The notes below the pieces were generated by a model. That model had not been told where the DNA came from. It made no database searches and saw nothing but the letters and a program-made list of their open reading frames with translations. From contig JAWNGF010000009.1 of the NCBI GenBank assembly GCA_037039685.1, positions 2,046,001 through 2,110,000 on the forward strand: a stretch of DNA of 64,000 nucleotides, read 5' to 3'. Source of the DNA: Ceratobasidium sp. AG-K. Its lineage: Eukaryota > Basidiomycota > Agaricomycetes > Cantharellales > Ceratobasidiaceae. The translations under genes were made by a program, and so were the position numbers. Positions 44,301-57,988 of this stretch are shown here, piece after piece. Numbering within the stretch: position 1 is the first letter of the stretch; each line of letters opens with the position of its first letter.

Positions 44301-46329
44301 TTCCCAGGATGCAGGTTAGGTTTTAATTAGTCATACACTATTAGCTTCATTCAGTATTAGTGGTCGCCCTTATGAAGTATTTGAGGCGCATACATACTAC
44401 GCCTCTCCGTTGTGGTGGAAGGACAAGATCGATGTTCCTGCGCAGTTTGTCTCCGGTATATTCGCGTGCCACGTTCATAGGTTCCTATTCGTCTTACTTC
44501 CACCGCTCATCCTGGGCACACCCACCATTACATTTGATTAACAGGCCTAGGGTTTCTACTACTCCGATGGCGACCCTAAATTTCAGCTGGAGGCAGAACT
44601 CTGGGGCATTAGATGATCTCAAACACACGACATTTCCTTTGTAAAATACCTTGTATAACTCTGGTAAGCGAAGGAGAGTGGTTCTGGCCCTTCGTCAGGA
44701 TCACGTTTATATGGCACAGTGGTAGGCTGAGCCTCATGGCTGGCACAATAGCAATTACCATAGTCGAGAGGGCAGTTCCAACTAAAAGTGCCCAAGGCAG
44801 TGGTGCTGTTGTGTAGGCACTGTAGTAAACAGGTCTATTTACCCCAGTGCCACACTAACAACCATGCCTGCGTGCTACAGCGCTACTTATGCTGGTATCC
44901 TGATCCCGCGCCTCATTTCGCCGCAGCGTCAATCCTTTGCACAAAGCGCTGAGCACCCAATATCAATCGCTCATGCACAGGATTTATTAAGTAGCTCATC
45001 CCGAACATCTAGCTTCCGTTAGGTTTTACATAAATTGTAATATTCGTGCGGTTTTCGTTGCAACCGGTAAATGTTCCGAGCAATGTGTACCAGGTCCGAA
45101 CCCGGGAAATCTCAGTTTCTTGCTTTTGGCGGGGCCAAATCCGCTACCTAATCACAGGGAGCGGTTTCTCCTTTCCCATACGGCAGGCGGTTTGAGCAAG
45201 CCTTTGCGAGCTGTAAACGAATCATCATTTGATCTGCACCATACTCCTGCTGAGCCCTTTGGAATTTGGCAGATATGGGATTGATAGTGGATCCGGTCCG
45301 ATATTGACTCGCTGGCAGCCTACCCTGTGCAGGCGCTTTCACCAAGATAGAATTATGGGCCTGCGCTACAAAGAGGCAGTAGTTCCAGGATGAGTTCTTC
45401 AGGAGCTATCAATATCATAACTTAGTAGAGCTATTTAGTCTAGCAAGCTAAGTGCTAGTTCGAGAGGGTTGAATGTTTATTACTAGTTGCGACACTTCTA
45501 TATATTGGGACTCTTAGCGGTAGATGATACTATTATTGTCAGGCCCTTACAGTAGTATTGATGTTGACGTTAACCACACTGCGGTTGATATTTTCTATTG
45601 TCAGCGGAGTACCCGTGGTCCGTGTGGCATGGATATGCCAAGTTTCCAAAATCAGCCATTGCAACAGGGTGATCCCCGAGACCAGCGCATTGGCTCATGC
45701 GCGGAGCGCTCGCAACAATGCTGTTTAGCTAATAGTTTCAAGGAGTTTGTCGCCCATGCAGAACCCACCCACAGTGCTTTAGTGCGCGTGTTGACTTGCA
45801 AACATACTGTATTGCACTATTTGCTTGATGAATAGATAATTTGAGCTGCCACAGGCGCCGGAGGCTATAAAGGCCTGCCAGTTGCACCCATCTTCGTCAG
45901 ACCCTTATCTTCAACTAGCTGGTGATACTTTGACTAGGTTATAACACTGAGAAAAGGGATTTCGTATTGCCCATATTACATACCCAGTATAACTGGTGGA
46001 CCGTTCGCGTCCCTATTGGCAGGTTTTACCTATTCGACACCAATCCTCCACGAGACGCATACACAAGCTTAGATCGTACGGGAATTTTTTAAAACACTTC
46101 TTTTGCAACTAGTCTCGTCGTGGGATTGTGCCGTGGGGCCAACGGCTTGGCGTAATGCAATCTGATATCTTGCGGGCGACGATCCATGCCGAAAGCGTGA
46201 TAGAAGCCCAGGGTGATAAGGGGCTTACCGATGGTCTTGAGATACAGGCCGTGAAATCCCGTAGCGATTCCCAAATGTAAGTAGGAAAAAGCGAGTTGGC
46301 TGAGGACTAACTGGATTCAATCTACTACT
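44301..46329. other. Intergenic, no supported gene
   Basis: Short frames only (for example 94 codons at 44360-44644 and 103 codons at 45524-45835), without family motifs or plausible exon joins. Confidence 0.4.
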
Positions 46330-47581
46330 TCGGTAGCCCAGGCATCCACTTACCACATGAAGTCTGGTATCTAATCATCGAAAGTGCGGCATCAGTGCCA
46401 AATGAGCTCGGATACGGAGATGCTTCAAAATATTTGAGCAGCAAAGCGAAGATGAGTGAGCTACGGACCCTAGCTTGCCTATCAAAGTTCCATCGCCGAG
46501 TGGCGCTGGAGTGTTGGGCCCAAACCCTTCGCTTATTTAGCCAACGCGACATCCACGAACTGCGATCGATGATGACATTCAATAATGTCGATATATGGCG
46601 TTGCGTGAGGTAGTTTGAAGTAAGACTGGACTAGGGATGATGCACTGACATGAATGTATAGGTCTCTGGTGTGCGAAGATAGCTACCAGGTTACACGGCA
46701 CCGAAAAATGCATTCAACGCTTTCATGTTCTTGGATGAGTTGACCCTAGTATGTCATTCTGACATCAACTTTGAGGAGCCGGTGGTACATCAAGAAGATT
46801 CCATGGATGATGGAGCGGCTCTAGTTGATGGGGATGATCGGTCACTGGTGGCCGTACCAGACCATAATGGGAACCATCACAACACTGAGCCCGAGCAACT
46901 ACCGCTCCAGCCACGCATGTCATACCGCAAGCTCCTTGTGAGGCTACCAAGGTCCTTACGCGTACTGAGGGTTTATGACAGCCACGCCCCGGATATTTAC
47001 TTTATCCAGAGAGTAGCGGAAGATTGTCCACTTCTTCGCTCTCTTACTCTTGCGAGGTGCACAATCTTCACGTGCGTCCAATGTAAATTTTGGAATAGGC
47101 TTCCCCGATCCGAAAGCGACGCCTATTTTAGCAACCAGGGAGTGAAAGCGTACGCGGTGCGTACATGTATTTCGGTCAGTATTGTGTGTATAGTGTCTAA
47201 CCCGCTTCGCATGCACAGGCTGCCCTGGGGAAGGAAATCGCTAGAATCAAAAACCTAGAAGAAATTAGAACTGGCATTTATCTTACAGACCATTCTGCGA
47301 TCGATGTGCACCTGACGCAACATGCCGGCCTAGACTCGTCCTTGGGGAACGACCTGTCGCTCTGGGAGCGTGCCTGCGAGCAATGTACTCACGAATACCA
47401 GGAGCCTACATTCCAGCTAGAGGAGGAGGCGACGGCAATACTGGCTAGAGAGAATCCTAAATTACTGAAAGTTTCATGGGCATCGTTCTGTTCGGAAAGA
47501 CGTACGGGGTGGAGTACCCACAAGGTTTTGTGCGAGGGCGATCAACGACCTTGCAGATTAGATCAACGATTACCCATCTGA
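46330..47581 (+). pseudogene. F-box/LRR-like family member, frameshifted
   Basis: Paralogue of the genes at 51148-52713 and 57989-59272. It has an F-box-like start (HLPHEVWYLIIESAAS), ACLSKFHRRVALECWAQTLR, and after the intron near 46613-46660 SLVCEDSYQV. One base is missing near 46700 compared with the intact paralogue, after which the proper frame continues: NAFMFLDELTLVCHSDINFE, RMSYRKLLVRLPRSLRVLRV, RSLTLARCTIFTC, and after another intron LGKEIARIKNLEEI and GIYLTDHSAIDVHL. The N-terminal exon of the paralogue was not found. The single lesion suggests young loss, or an alternative splice that I cannot see. Confidence 0.7.
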
Positions 47582-50500
47582 AACAATGAGAAGCCCATTT
47601 TCATTTATTTAAGGTGTTTATATCATTTCAGGTTTGTTCACCTGGGTGGATAGCAGAGTGGGTTTTGGTTATTCAGACAAAAATAGCAAATGTTGTTACG
47701 AAGATGGCGTTGCAGCCCCATTTTGAGATACTTTGCTTGTGAGAGGTTCTGAACTGGAACAACCAGCCGAGCTTAATGCCTGATGATGGGCGTGTATTGA
47801 ATGGTGAAACTAGCCCTCTAATTTCAACATTGGTGTATAGTGCGTGGCTGGTTTCTAGGTGACTATAGACACAGTGAAAATACAAATCGATAAGCGGATC
47901 GGAAGGGATAACATGGTCCATAACGCTAGGTGGACAAAAGCCGAGGTATTGAGGGATATAACTCAGTTGCTTCTCTACGCATTGCAGTGAGTTGGTGTTT
48001 GTATATGTGATAAAAAATAGAAACCGTCAAATATGGTAAGGCCCTAACTACTAGAAACAGCGTGCATGAATTATATACTTCAGGGAGGATGGATGGGAGT
48101 TTGCGCAATGTGTGTGCACCAACTCGTCTTGGGGACCGAGGCGGAAGTGCCTGACTTAAGTATTGGCACAATCAGGAAGAAAAACACAACCACGATGAAT
48201 GGCTACTGTGCCCGAGATAATTCCTGGAACGGAGCGAGAATGCGAACACGGATGTAGTAGCCACCAGCAAAAGCCCATTTGGCTCCTGGCGCTCCAGCGC
48301 TCCCAGTAACACCTCCGAATCCGTTACAGAGCGCCAGGATCCAATCAGTTTTACCAACGACTTGAGAAGAGTGCGGCGCTGAAGGATCCCTAAGTCCTGC
48401 ACCGTATAACCCGTGAACTTACATCAAACAAGGATCCTTGGATCAAGCAACCTTGAACAGCGCCGAAAGAGTTCTGTAAATGGAAGTGAATTTCGTTAGT
48501 AAGTACTCGTTAAAGTAACGATTCAATAACGACGAATGACAATTGCAACGAGTGGTTCGGTAAGTGAGCTGAGTACATCGGAGTCCTTCTACGTCATGTA
48601 TCAAGTCTGCTTCACATCATATCCTGCCAAGCAACTGCACTGAGACTCAGGGTATACCTGCAGTTGGAGGGTGTGTGTCCTATACCTAGCTTCTCGTTGG
48701 GGTCTTCTTTGTCTTCTCTGTAAATATTTTGTATTGATTTCGTCCAGGCACATTCTGTTTCTAGCGCTACAGTAATCGCGCATGTCTGTGCGCATTCGTT
48801 CACGCGATCCATACAACCACTTTACTGAATCCTCCTCTCGGTCATATACCAACAATAACATTATATCATATGATTCCATTTGGGTCCATGTTAAGACATA
48901 TCTCATTTATCACGATAATTGTTCATTGTCCGGAAACCAGCTTGAGCGCGACTTGCAAATGACTTGTTTGGCGCTTGTTTTTCATGAGATTGCGGCCTCA
49001 CCCCAAAAGGCTTGCAGTATTAACCCTCAGCTTCCATAAGGTAATCTCTTAAAAAGAGTAGAGTTAAATGGTAGTGGTTGGAGCAAGATCCACGGTTGGG
49101 GCAATTAACCTCCTTTTCCACGAATATCACGTTCCATGGCCAGGCAGGTTTAGGATTCTAAGGCCAGCTCTTTCAGTACCCTGTTTCAACCAATCTACAA
49201 CATTATATAGATCCATTAAGCTGATTCTAAGCGCAAATAATTGTATGTATGCTAGATAATTGCTAAAATACCGATACCGACAGTGAAATCTTACAGCCAG
49301 CATGTGATTCTGCACTTGGTGCCATTCGATGAGCATTGTCAAGGTAATCATTAAAACGTTATTTCTAAATTACATGCTTAATTAAAGAACACTTTACACG
49401 CTTGAGAGCTTGGGGGGTCAGATTATGAGCGCAAAAAAGCACCCATCAAAAAGCAAGCGCCGGTCCAGACTTTTACTAACCGCCCTAAATATTACAAAAC
49501 AGACCTCACATCCACGTCTATTATGCTGAGCCCATAGTTCCACTCAGGTCCACTATTGGCACGCTTTCATTTTCTCTCTCTCTCGCTTGATCATACTAAC
49601 TGGATCCACTAGCCGCCTACCCATTGCCCATCATTCCCAAAGGAGTATCGGAGGGCTATTCTGCTACATATGTTGCCTGATCGGGCTGTACGGCGACGCA
49701 CAATAGCGGCCTGCCTCTCTCCAATACATTAGCAAAATGATCGCCAGCCAGGGACTAGAGTAAATTAGGTCGAGGGCCAGGGATTGCTCACGCGCTTGTT
49801 GGAAGACACCACATGAGTACCCATACGCTCAAACTCCGGTTAAACTGACCTCTCCTGACTGGCTCGCTACTTCCAATCCCTTCGCTTTGAAAACGACCTA
49901 ACTGGTCTTTTCACTCCTCTTCCGAGGGAATGGGCTAGATGGCATCGTAGTCCTGGTGGCTACAATAATCCTAATTGCCAGCATTATCACAATCCGCTAG
50001 CGGCCAACCACCAGAGCTACCGCTTGACGTCGGAAAGTGCTGTGAAGTCGTATGCAGGCCAAAAAATGGCCAATGAAGCTGCCTCAAAATCGAGAACTGG
50101 CCACGGTAGTGCATGTAGTGACTAGAATTATACTAGAATCCAGAAATTTCTCAGCCAATGCGTTCTCAGGCTGAAGTTAGACGTGCGTGGAGTCGCGGAA
50201 ACTGCCTTAAAATTCAGACTCCCCAAACATTAGGTCGGGCCCGAAAAATGGCTCGATACGACTCCATTTCCCAAGCAGGCTACCCAGCTTTTTCCATAAA
50301 CTTAGATTAGTCCCTCTCCCACTTGTGCACGGCTTGGGTATCAAACCCAAGCCCCATCTCACGTTATGGGAGATGCTCCCCTCCCCAGTCGGATTCCGAT
50401 TCCTGGCAGCCGTAAGGAATGGATAATTAGCAGCCCTGTTTCACCAGTTGGAATAAGTCGCAAAACGTGGGAAAACCAGTACTCCAGAATTCGGATTAAG

Positions 50501-51147
50501 AGAGGCGGCATGCAACAAGGTAGTGTACCCGACAATGTGCCATCCGTCTACGATCCAGTCCACTGGTGTGCCGCATTCACATACAAATAACAAGGCTTGA
50601 ATGACAGGAGCGGCTATTGAGCTGTACGTAACTGGGAAACTAATATTCTAAAAGACAGCGCGAGGATTCTCGCGTAGTGTGGATGCGATGAAGTGGGAAG
50701 AGAATCGACGTTACATAAAAGCTGTTTACAGTAGGACCACGATATATTATAGCATCATTCAGCTTAATAGACGTAAAAAATAAAAATAGGCGTAACTGAT
50801 GGTAGCAGAATCCAAGGGACGTGTACATCCCAGGACCGTATGGTGTGATCCGGTCGGCGAGGTCAAGAGGGATGACCGCAAAGTCGCATTCGAGTAGTTG
50901 GATGGGCATTTTCAAATTTCAAATGGCAGAGAGCGCCAGGAGCGATCAGATTTACCTGGTATCTTTAACCACCACCACCCCCGCACCTGTTACATACTTG
51001 AGCCTCGCTTTCGTCAACTGAGGATCGCACATCGTATGTTACGCTGCTGCTGGCTCGTGAGAAGCAGGAGGTTTCATTTCAACAATATATACCATAAGCG
51101 CGGTTTGGAACCGCAATTACAACCCGCCTTGAGATTACGTTTTCGCG
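47582..51147. other. Intergenic with possible small exon pieces
   Basis: No complete gene. On the minus strand about 48480-48160, after an acceptor-like TTTACAG, the text NSFGAVQGCLIQGSLFD ends at GTAAGT, and further on LALCNGFGGVTGSAG and KWAFAGGYYIRVRILAPF are open. They look protein-like, but phase does not join them cleanly and I do not recognise a family. 50050-50290 has weak inverted similarity between its two halves. 49620-49708 is copy b of a short repeat. Confidence 0.35.
49620..49708 (+). repeat. Short dispersed repeat, copy b
   Basis: Matches 41831-41922, with ATTCTGCTACATA and GGCGACGCACAATAGCG as landmarks. Confidence 0.6.
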
Positions 51148-52713
51148 ATGCAGAAAACACTCAAACGGTCTGTGAAGTCCTTGGCAAGATTCTGGCAAAA
51201 GATAGTTCCTCCAAATTTCCAGGCAGATCAAACAACCGAAACATTGCGGCACTTTGACGAGTCCTGGGAATTATTGGATACCGACAACAATAGTGCGGAC
51301 AAGAATAATGCTAGTGATCCAGGTATTTTGAATTTGACAACACGAGATAGCAACAATATGTCGTACCGTGGCACACCCGTGTAAGTGCTAATCGTGATAC
51401 GTATACTAGTGACGGTAGCTAGATTAACGCCACCCTATCTTTGTCAGTATCAATGAGGTGGCGCAACGTTTGCCCTTCGAAATTTGGTACGACGTTGTAA
51501 AGTTTGCCGCGTGGGCGTCAGAGGGCCAAAGAGAGGACGCAGGAACCTATATATCTGGGGGGATGAAGATGAATCCTCTATGGAATCTGGCTAGCGTTTC
51601 GAAGTTTTTACGGAGAATTGTGCTTGAACACTGGTGCTGCATTATCTACCTGCTCGAGCGTAGAGATCTGGAGACACTGGAAGCACTGGGCAAAGGAAAT
51701 GGCATTGATGTGTTTCGATTTGTTAGGTGAGCAAGGAGAAGTCGAGATACGACGTCTGGCACAATAACGAGTTGTAGGCGTGTAGTTTGCACCAATTCCT
51801 ACGAAGTATACCGAGCTCCTAGGAACTCGTTACAGAGTTTCAGACTTTTGGAGGAGCTTGTCCTTGACTCCCACCAGGATATCAACTTTGGAGAGCCAAT
51901 GGTGCAACATCTAAGCACTCTTGATAACGAACTGGGGCTGGCTGGCACTGACGAAGCTCACGCGCAGCTTGGTTTACTGGAACATGGGGATCATGAAGAA
52001 AATAATAATGAGCCTCAGCAGCACATCATCCCTCAGCCACGCATGTCTTACCGTAGACTTGGCGTGAAGCTCCCGCACACGTTACAAAAGCTGAAAGTTT
52101 ACAATACTCATACCCCGGATGTCTATATCATTCAGAAAGTAGCGGTTGAGTGCCCTGTACTGAGGTCACTTACTCTGGCACGATGTACAATCTTCACATG
52201 CGCTCAATGTGAGTTCTGGGACCGCCTGCCGCGAACAGAAAGCGACTCGTATTTTAGTAACCAGGGTATCACTTCGTATGCTGTCAGTCTCAACTGACTA
52301 AAATTTCGCTTTTAAAATCACTAATGGTCTCCCCTCCCCATACATAGGCTGCACTTGGAAAGGAGCTTAAGCAGATAGCACATCTAGCGGAGATCAAGCT
52401 CGGTATCTATCTCACAGATCACGCTGCTATCGACACGCACCTAACGGAGCACGCCAAGGGGGGGTCAACGGACGCAGGTCTTGCGGTGTGGAAGTACCCA
52501 TGCAAGGATTGCTCGGATCGCTATGAGACCGAAACGCTTCAGTCAGAGCGGGAAGCCACCATGATTTTAGCTAAAGCGATTCCAACACTTTCCTGCGTTT
52601 CCTGGGCCTCATTTCGTTCTATCGGACGAACGGGATGGAGCACCCATCAAATCACGCGGGACGGGAAAGGTCAATATCAAGGTTCAGTACTGGCAAGTGC
52701 TTTGCCAGAATAG
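51148..52713 (+). CDS. F-box/LRR-like family protein, intact
   Basis: Exons 51148-51380, 51448-51726, 51778-52282 and 52348-52713 give 460 residues with consistent phases. The N-terminal exon is basic then acidic and has no known domain. From residue about 78, INEVAQRLPFEIWYDVVKFA resembles an F-box helix start, followed by LASVSKFLRRIVLEHW. The rest shows leucine-patterned segments (LLEELVLDSHQDINFG, HTLQKLKVYN, LRSLTLARCTIFTCAQCEFW) like a degenerate leucine-rich repeat, then GIYLTDHAAIDTHL and a Cys pair CKDC near the end. Two relatives in this window share this order. Such proteins in basidiomycetes are usually lineage-specific and may present substrates to an SCF ubiquitin ligase; that function is inference. 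Confidence 0.75.
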
Positions 52714-53638
52714 CAAGTGGTCCTCTATTATTCAGTGATGTGAATTTCTCATAACTGGGTAATAGAGTGGCCACTACTTTCGCCAATCAGGTGCTGCAAC
52801 CGCTTTGAAATGAAATAAGTGAGGATGTGATTCATTCTTGATTTGTCATGTATGGATCTGTGTACTGCTGTCTCCGGTCGATTGAAGGGAAACCAATTGA
52901 AGTAAGTACCGGTGCTGTGTTGTATTTAATGATCCTCAACACAATCACAGATAGCCATGAGTGCTTTCATCGTTTTCAGCAAGGGAGTGGGCTTGTTGAT
53001 CGCAACATGAAGGGGCTTCGAATTTCTTTGAGGCCCAACAACTGGTGTGTACTATTCTAGCTGTACTAATTACAGCCAGGGTATTTGATGGAAATGGGGG
53101 GAGGAGGCCTCCGGGTAATCGCACTGGATCCCTAATATGCTGTTGCAGATAGTCAAGGTCGCATGTCCGATTTATGGTGTATGCGCGCGAGAAGCCAATA
53201 GTGAGGATGATTTTCTGTGATGGCTGGATCTTTCATCCGACATACTTCCTTTGCCTCGCTACCTTGCTCACGCACAGCGAAAAGGGTTGTGCTCCTCGTT
53301 CCAAGTCTGACGCAAAATTTGTACCCCTTTCTCTCCCTTTAATATGTCGCTAGGTAAGTTTTATTATATCCCTAGTTTGTCATAGTAGATTTGGAGACTC
53401 CGTTAGCAGAGAGGGCAAGCATGGGGTTTGCGTTTCCTTATGACGCCGCCGGGACGGCTTCATTCGCGGCTCAGCACCACGTTAATTTCCGGGGGCAGAG
53501 GGGAGAGTGTGGTAATCAAAGTATGTCGGTTAAACATTATGGAAAATCTTCTAGTTATTCATGCACACTGGAAATCAGGACATAGCCGGGCATTGGATGT
53601 CCGTATCCAATCCCTGCCCCTGTGTACTTCATGAAAGG
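52714..53638. other. Intergenic between F-box-like and auxilin genes
   Basis: Two convergent 3' regions. Short frames at 53391-53634 have no family resemblance. Confidence 0.45.
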
Positions 53639-56575
53639 CTACTGATCAAAAGCGTTCCAAGCTTCATTTAGTGCCCCGAACACACTATTTGCGATCATTC
53701 TCTGCTCGACGGTCGTAGAGCTGGCATTCAACTATTGGGCCACCGTCAGAAATGTCAAAATACATTGTAGATGACGCGATTTCGCACCTTGTCGGGATGA
53801 ACTTTGGCGATCGCTCTCACGTACTTAACCTTGACTTGATTAGGCATAACCAACTCGTGCATGCTACAGGTAAGTTACGAGGTTATTTAGAATCTAGGAT
53901 TGAATCTCACAACCAAACCCACCCGACTTTGACCCATCCTAGCTCTGGCCACAAAACGGTATCCAATGAGGCAATTAGCGCCCGAATGTTGTTTTCTTTC
54001 CCTGCCACAAGATTCAGTACCGCCACCCATACGGAGTAATGACTCAAACATGCCTCCTTTCCACGCCATGATCCGCGCATCAACGGTGTCCTTCAGCGCG
54101 TGTTTTTGATCGCCTTCTGCCTCAGCGGCTGCGTTCGCAGTTTTTAGTCGATGGACGGCGGAATTAGGTTTGGACGTTGTTGCCTTGGATGGCACAGGCC
54201 TTGGTTTCGGCTTAGGTTTCGTCGAAGCAACAGGAGCTCGAGGTTTTGGGACAGATGAATCGCCCCCTTCCTCCATACGTTTACAGCGTCCAACGCCCTG
54301 CACTCCTTCAGAACTAGTTTTACCGCCAGCCCAGGCTCCCCCCGCCTTCGCCAGTCGCTCCCAATCCTCTCGGGCGCGCTTCCACTTCTCTGTACTTTCA
54401 AGGGTTTCGGCTCGTCGGCGGAGCGCCTTGACCAGTGCCCCACTAAGATCAACGTCCGGAATCGGGGTTTCCTTTGCTGGATCAAAGTCCTCCCCGATCA
54501 CATCAAGTACCAGAGTACAGTCATCAATAGCACCTGATGCATCGCCCGTCTTTGAGCGCGCAGCCGCCCTGTTATTTAATAGAGGAATTCGGAACAGGTG
54601 GCCTTCGGGGAGTAGCTGAAGAGCGGTGGTGTACGAATCTGCTGCAGCGCCGTATTGTCCGAGTTTGAAAGCCTCTGTGCCTTTCATCCGATGTGATTGC
54701 ACGGCAGAAAGGGTATCGGCTGAAACTGGTGGATTGGGGCGCGTCCGAAGGACAACGGGCGCTGGTGCTATGCGCTCGACTGCGGGAGATGGCTGAACCG
54801 GAGTCGAGCTTTGGGAAGGAGCTTTTCGGCGCGCCGGAGAAACGTAAGCTGGAGTGTCAGAGAAGAGCGATGCGATCTTGTCCGCAGGTCGTACAGGAGC
54901 TGTAGTCACTATGGTTGGCTGAGATGGCTGGCGTGGGGCAGCCGGTCGACTGGGGCGCGGGGCAGCACGCGAAGGTAAAGCTGAATCGTCATCATCGCGG
55001 AATCCCGAGTGCTCTGGCATGTCGATGTTTCGCCGTTCCGTTGGAGGCGATGGTTCATCCTGCATCCATGCTGGTCGGCCAGTATCCCTAGAGCGCCCCG
55101 AGTTTGCACTAGTAGATCCAGCAGTACGTTCTTCATAAGCTTTCATTGCCTTGTCCTTTCCCTCCCTCCATAGCGCGTTCGCTCGATTGAACACGCTAGT
55201 ACCGAATACCGATGCCTGAGCCAATAGCTGGTCCGCCTTTTCTTGCAACTGCCGCGCTGTGTCGTCGCCTGCGGGCTCGGGAGCAGGACTGCGGGACGGT
55301 CCAGCCCGCCGCCGCCTTCGTCGCTCGGCTTCTTCGTGTTCCCATCGAGCAGCTTCATCTTCCTCCCGGAATCGCTCTAGATCATTGGCGCTAAGCTCGT
55401 GGTCCGCTGTCCCAGAAGTAGACCCTCCGGCGAGCAACGAGTCGAGAGCAGCTTGTACGTCGGTCCCTGTAGCAGTATTTGCCAGGGCACGTTTGGCTTC
55501 CTTGACAGAAAATCCCATCTCGACGATTTGACCGATGATATGAGGCGGAGGAGACCCTTGTCGTGTCATGCGGATTGGTTCGCGAGACCCGCTGGCGGAA
55601 AGGTCATTTGGAGCTGTAGGTGTCTATGCTTAAGTTTAGCGACACACGTCCTTGCGCAAGTTGTGATGCACATACAGGGGGTTTGGATGGGCGTTGGGAC
55701 ACGGGTTTACCTAAATCACCAAGCAAATCGTCTTCATCGTCTTCCCTATTGCCCCAATCAAAGTCACCGGGGGTTCCTGTGCGCGCAGGTGTGTCCTTCG
55801 GAGATGTATCAGGCGCTAACTGATTGCCGGACGAAGAGGAATCTAGGAGATCGAATAAACTCGCGTTCGTTTGTTCACGTTTGGGTCCTGGGGAGGTGGC
55901 GGAAGATGGCGTCGGGGCCCGCGAAGTTGGTTTATTAGGGGCAAGAAACGAATCCAAGTCCCATACATCAGTGTGGGAGGCGGGGGCGACGGCGCTAGTG
56001 TTAGGCTTGGATGATGGCAAGGGCACGGCCCGGGAAGGCGTGAGCGTAGTCTCGATTCGTGGGACGAAGGGCGGAGGAGACACGGCAAGCAGCCCGGTGG
56101 CATTTTGATTGGTTCTAGGTGTACTTCCGGTAGAGCTGGAGAACTCTAGTTGGTCCCAGAATGCTCCATGCGCCTCGCGTTCCTTCCTCTTCTGCTCCTC
56201 CGCCCTAGCCTGTTCTTTACTCGCCAACGCTTGACGCTCGGCGATTGTCATGTTTTTCGACTGAGACGAGCCAGATAGAGACAAAAGATCTCCAAAGGCA
56301 TCTCCAGAGTTGGAGCTCGCTCCTGATTTAACCGCCGGTCCAGTTGAACCAGGACGAGGGCCAGTGCGTTGAGCTTGACCACTTAATTGGGGAGATATGC
56401 CCTGGCTAGAGAAATACGACGGAGTAGAGACACGTGAGATCGGTTGGGATGCTGTTCCAAAGCCATTACTCCTCGAAGCATTAAGCTGACTGGCGAGTGT
56501 TTCGTTGCCAGCTGGTTTCTTTGTTGCGGTAGAGTTTGGGGTAACACTACTCCATAAGTCTGCAAAGTCTGACAT
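53639..56575 (-). CDS. SWA2: Auxilin/Swa2-type J-protein (clathrin uncoating)
   Basis: Exons 56575-55676, 55623-54054, 54001-53923, 53863-53788 and 53731-53639 give 905 residues. The N-terminal 300 residues are Ser/Pro-rich with clathrin-binding-like acidic and DLL motifs (MSDFADLWSS, DLLSLSG, LFDLLDSS, DDLLGDLG). Next a UBA domain (HIIGQIVEMGFSVKEAKRAL), a linker with a coiled segment, and a TPR region (KGTEAFKLGQYGAAADSYTT, then LLNNRAAARSKTGDASGAID). The auxilin J domain closes the protein: NNIRALIASLDTVLWPELGW, then M-x2-LV-x-PNQVK and AIAKVHPDK with HPD, and IANSVFGALNEAWNAF. It recruits Hsc70 to strip clathrin from vesicles. The J domain spans three small introns, one with a GC donor (GGAG|GCATGT), so uninterrupted reading seems to lose it. 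Domain order equals yeast Swa2. Confidence 0.92.
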
Positions 56576-57988
56576 TACTTTAGAGAAAAGTGGGTTAGCC
56601 GTCGGTCTTATTTGCTAAATTGATTTGACATGCCGTTAGAAACAGGGATGCGAGGGATACTATGGTCCAGTTGCGGTCTGGTGCAAGCTGGCTGGTAACG
56701 GGTACATAAGCAGCGTTGCACAGACTCTCAACCAACTCACTTACAGATGATAGGCCGATATTTAACTCAGTGCAACAACCTACTCTATTTCGTCAAGACG
56801 GCAAGTTGGCTTAGACCGCTAATGAAAAAATGGAATACCTTGGTACGCGTGGCTGTTACCATCGGCGCTAACGGTTGGTTCACAGTCATTTAGGCGGTCT
56901 GGCTTATCAAATCAGCACCCATAAACATAGTTGAACATCGTCGCTACATAAAGACCGATGAGTTCGTTAGGATAAAATTCATAGCTGAATAAATCCTGTA
57001 TAAACTCTTTCATAGTATCCATGCGGTATTGATCATCAAGCAAAGTATATGATCGTCTTGGGTATCCTTGTGGCACTCTATGCATGCGACCAATATCATC
57101 TTCGAGCTGTGATCTTCGAGTTCGCGCTGGTTGGGTACGTATATTACGATTAGCTACATTACACAACGCGAAAAATGCAGGGAAACAAGCTAACGAAGTA
57201 CGAAGAATAGAGAGGGAGGTCCAACAACAAAAGGGGAAAGGACTTGGGATAGACGACGAAGTAACAATGATTTGGAGTGAGTACTCAAATTTGGGTGACA
57301 GGGAGGGGGAACCCAAGATGACGTAGTTCCCTCCCTCTCCCCTTGCTAACATATCCTATCCTATCCTAACATACTACCTCAACGTTCCAATTTACTTCTG
57401 TTACGCCAAACCGCACGGGTGGCTGAATCGTTCCTGATGCAGGTACCAAGGTGCAGCAGATCAGAGAGTAAATGCGTCAGTCCGTACGCTTCCCCTCCGA
57501 TACAAATTCAAATCGTGTCATTAGTGGATTTGCTTCGTCGTGCAAGTTCCTTCACACAGAAATTGGTATGCAATGATCGCTCTAATGTCCACCTGACCGA
57601 TGATCACCCTAAGGACTTTGATACATGGGTCCCATATCTGCTGTTAAGCGAGCCTTTAGGACAAATGGCAATACATGCACTTTCCCAGGTATGGGTAAGA
57701 TCTCAGGAACTATTCTAAATTATTGTAAAATCGAATGGCCTGCTTTCAGAGAGGATGCCAAACCTCCGTATAACCTGTGTCACGAACGTATGGAAGGGGG
57801 GGGGAGGTGGGTACATTCACTCAATACAGTATGAACCGGTACATTCTACCATAGTAACTACGACGTGCATATGACTTACCTTCGTTCACTAAGTGGTGCG
57901 ATTTGGGTCCGGCGACGCTGCCAAGGATGATGTGGCACAATACTAGTACTATAGTGCTCCGTTCATGCCCGAGCTCACGCCCCCGGAA
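56576..57988. other. Intergenic upstream of auxilin gene
   Basis: Should contain the auxilin promoter. A minus-strand frame ending at 56912 (LLDDQYRMDTMKEFIQDLFS and onward) and a plus-strand frame at 57419-57718 (VSLVDLLRRASSFTQKLV and onward) look partly protein-like, but I cannot build a gene from either. They may be fragments of lost genes. Confidence 0.35.

Noticed and set aside
53752..54039. 95-codon plus-strand frame
   Set aside because: Antisense to J-domain exons of the auxilin gene.
53887..54053. Apparent loss of the auxilin J domain
   Set aside because: Reading straight through gives non-family text, but a GC donor at 54053 and two further introns recover the entire J domain with HPD.
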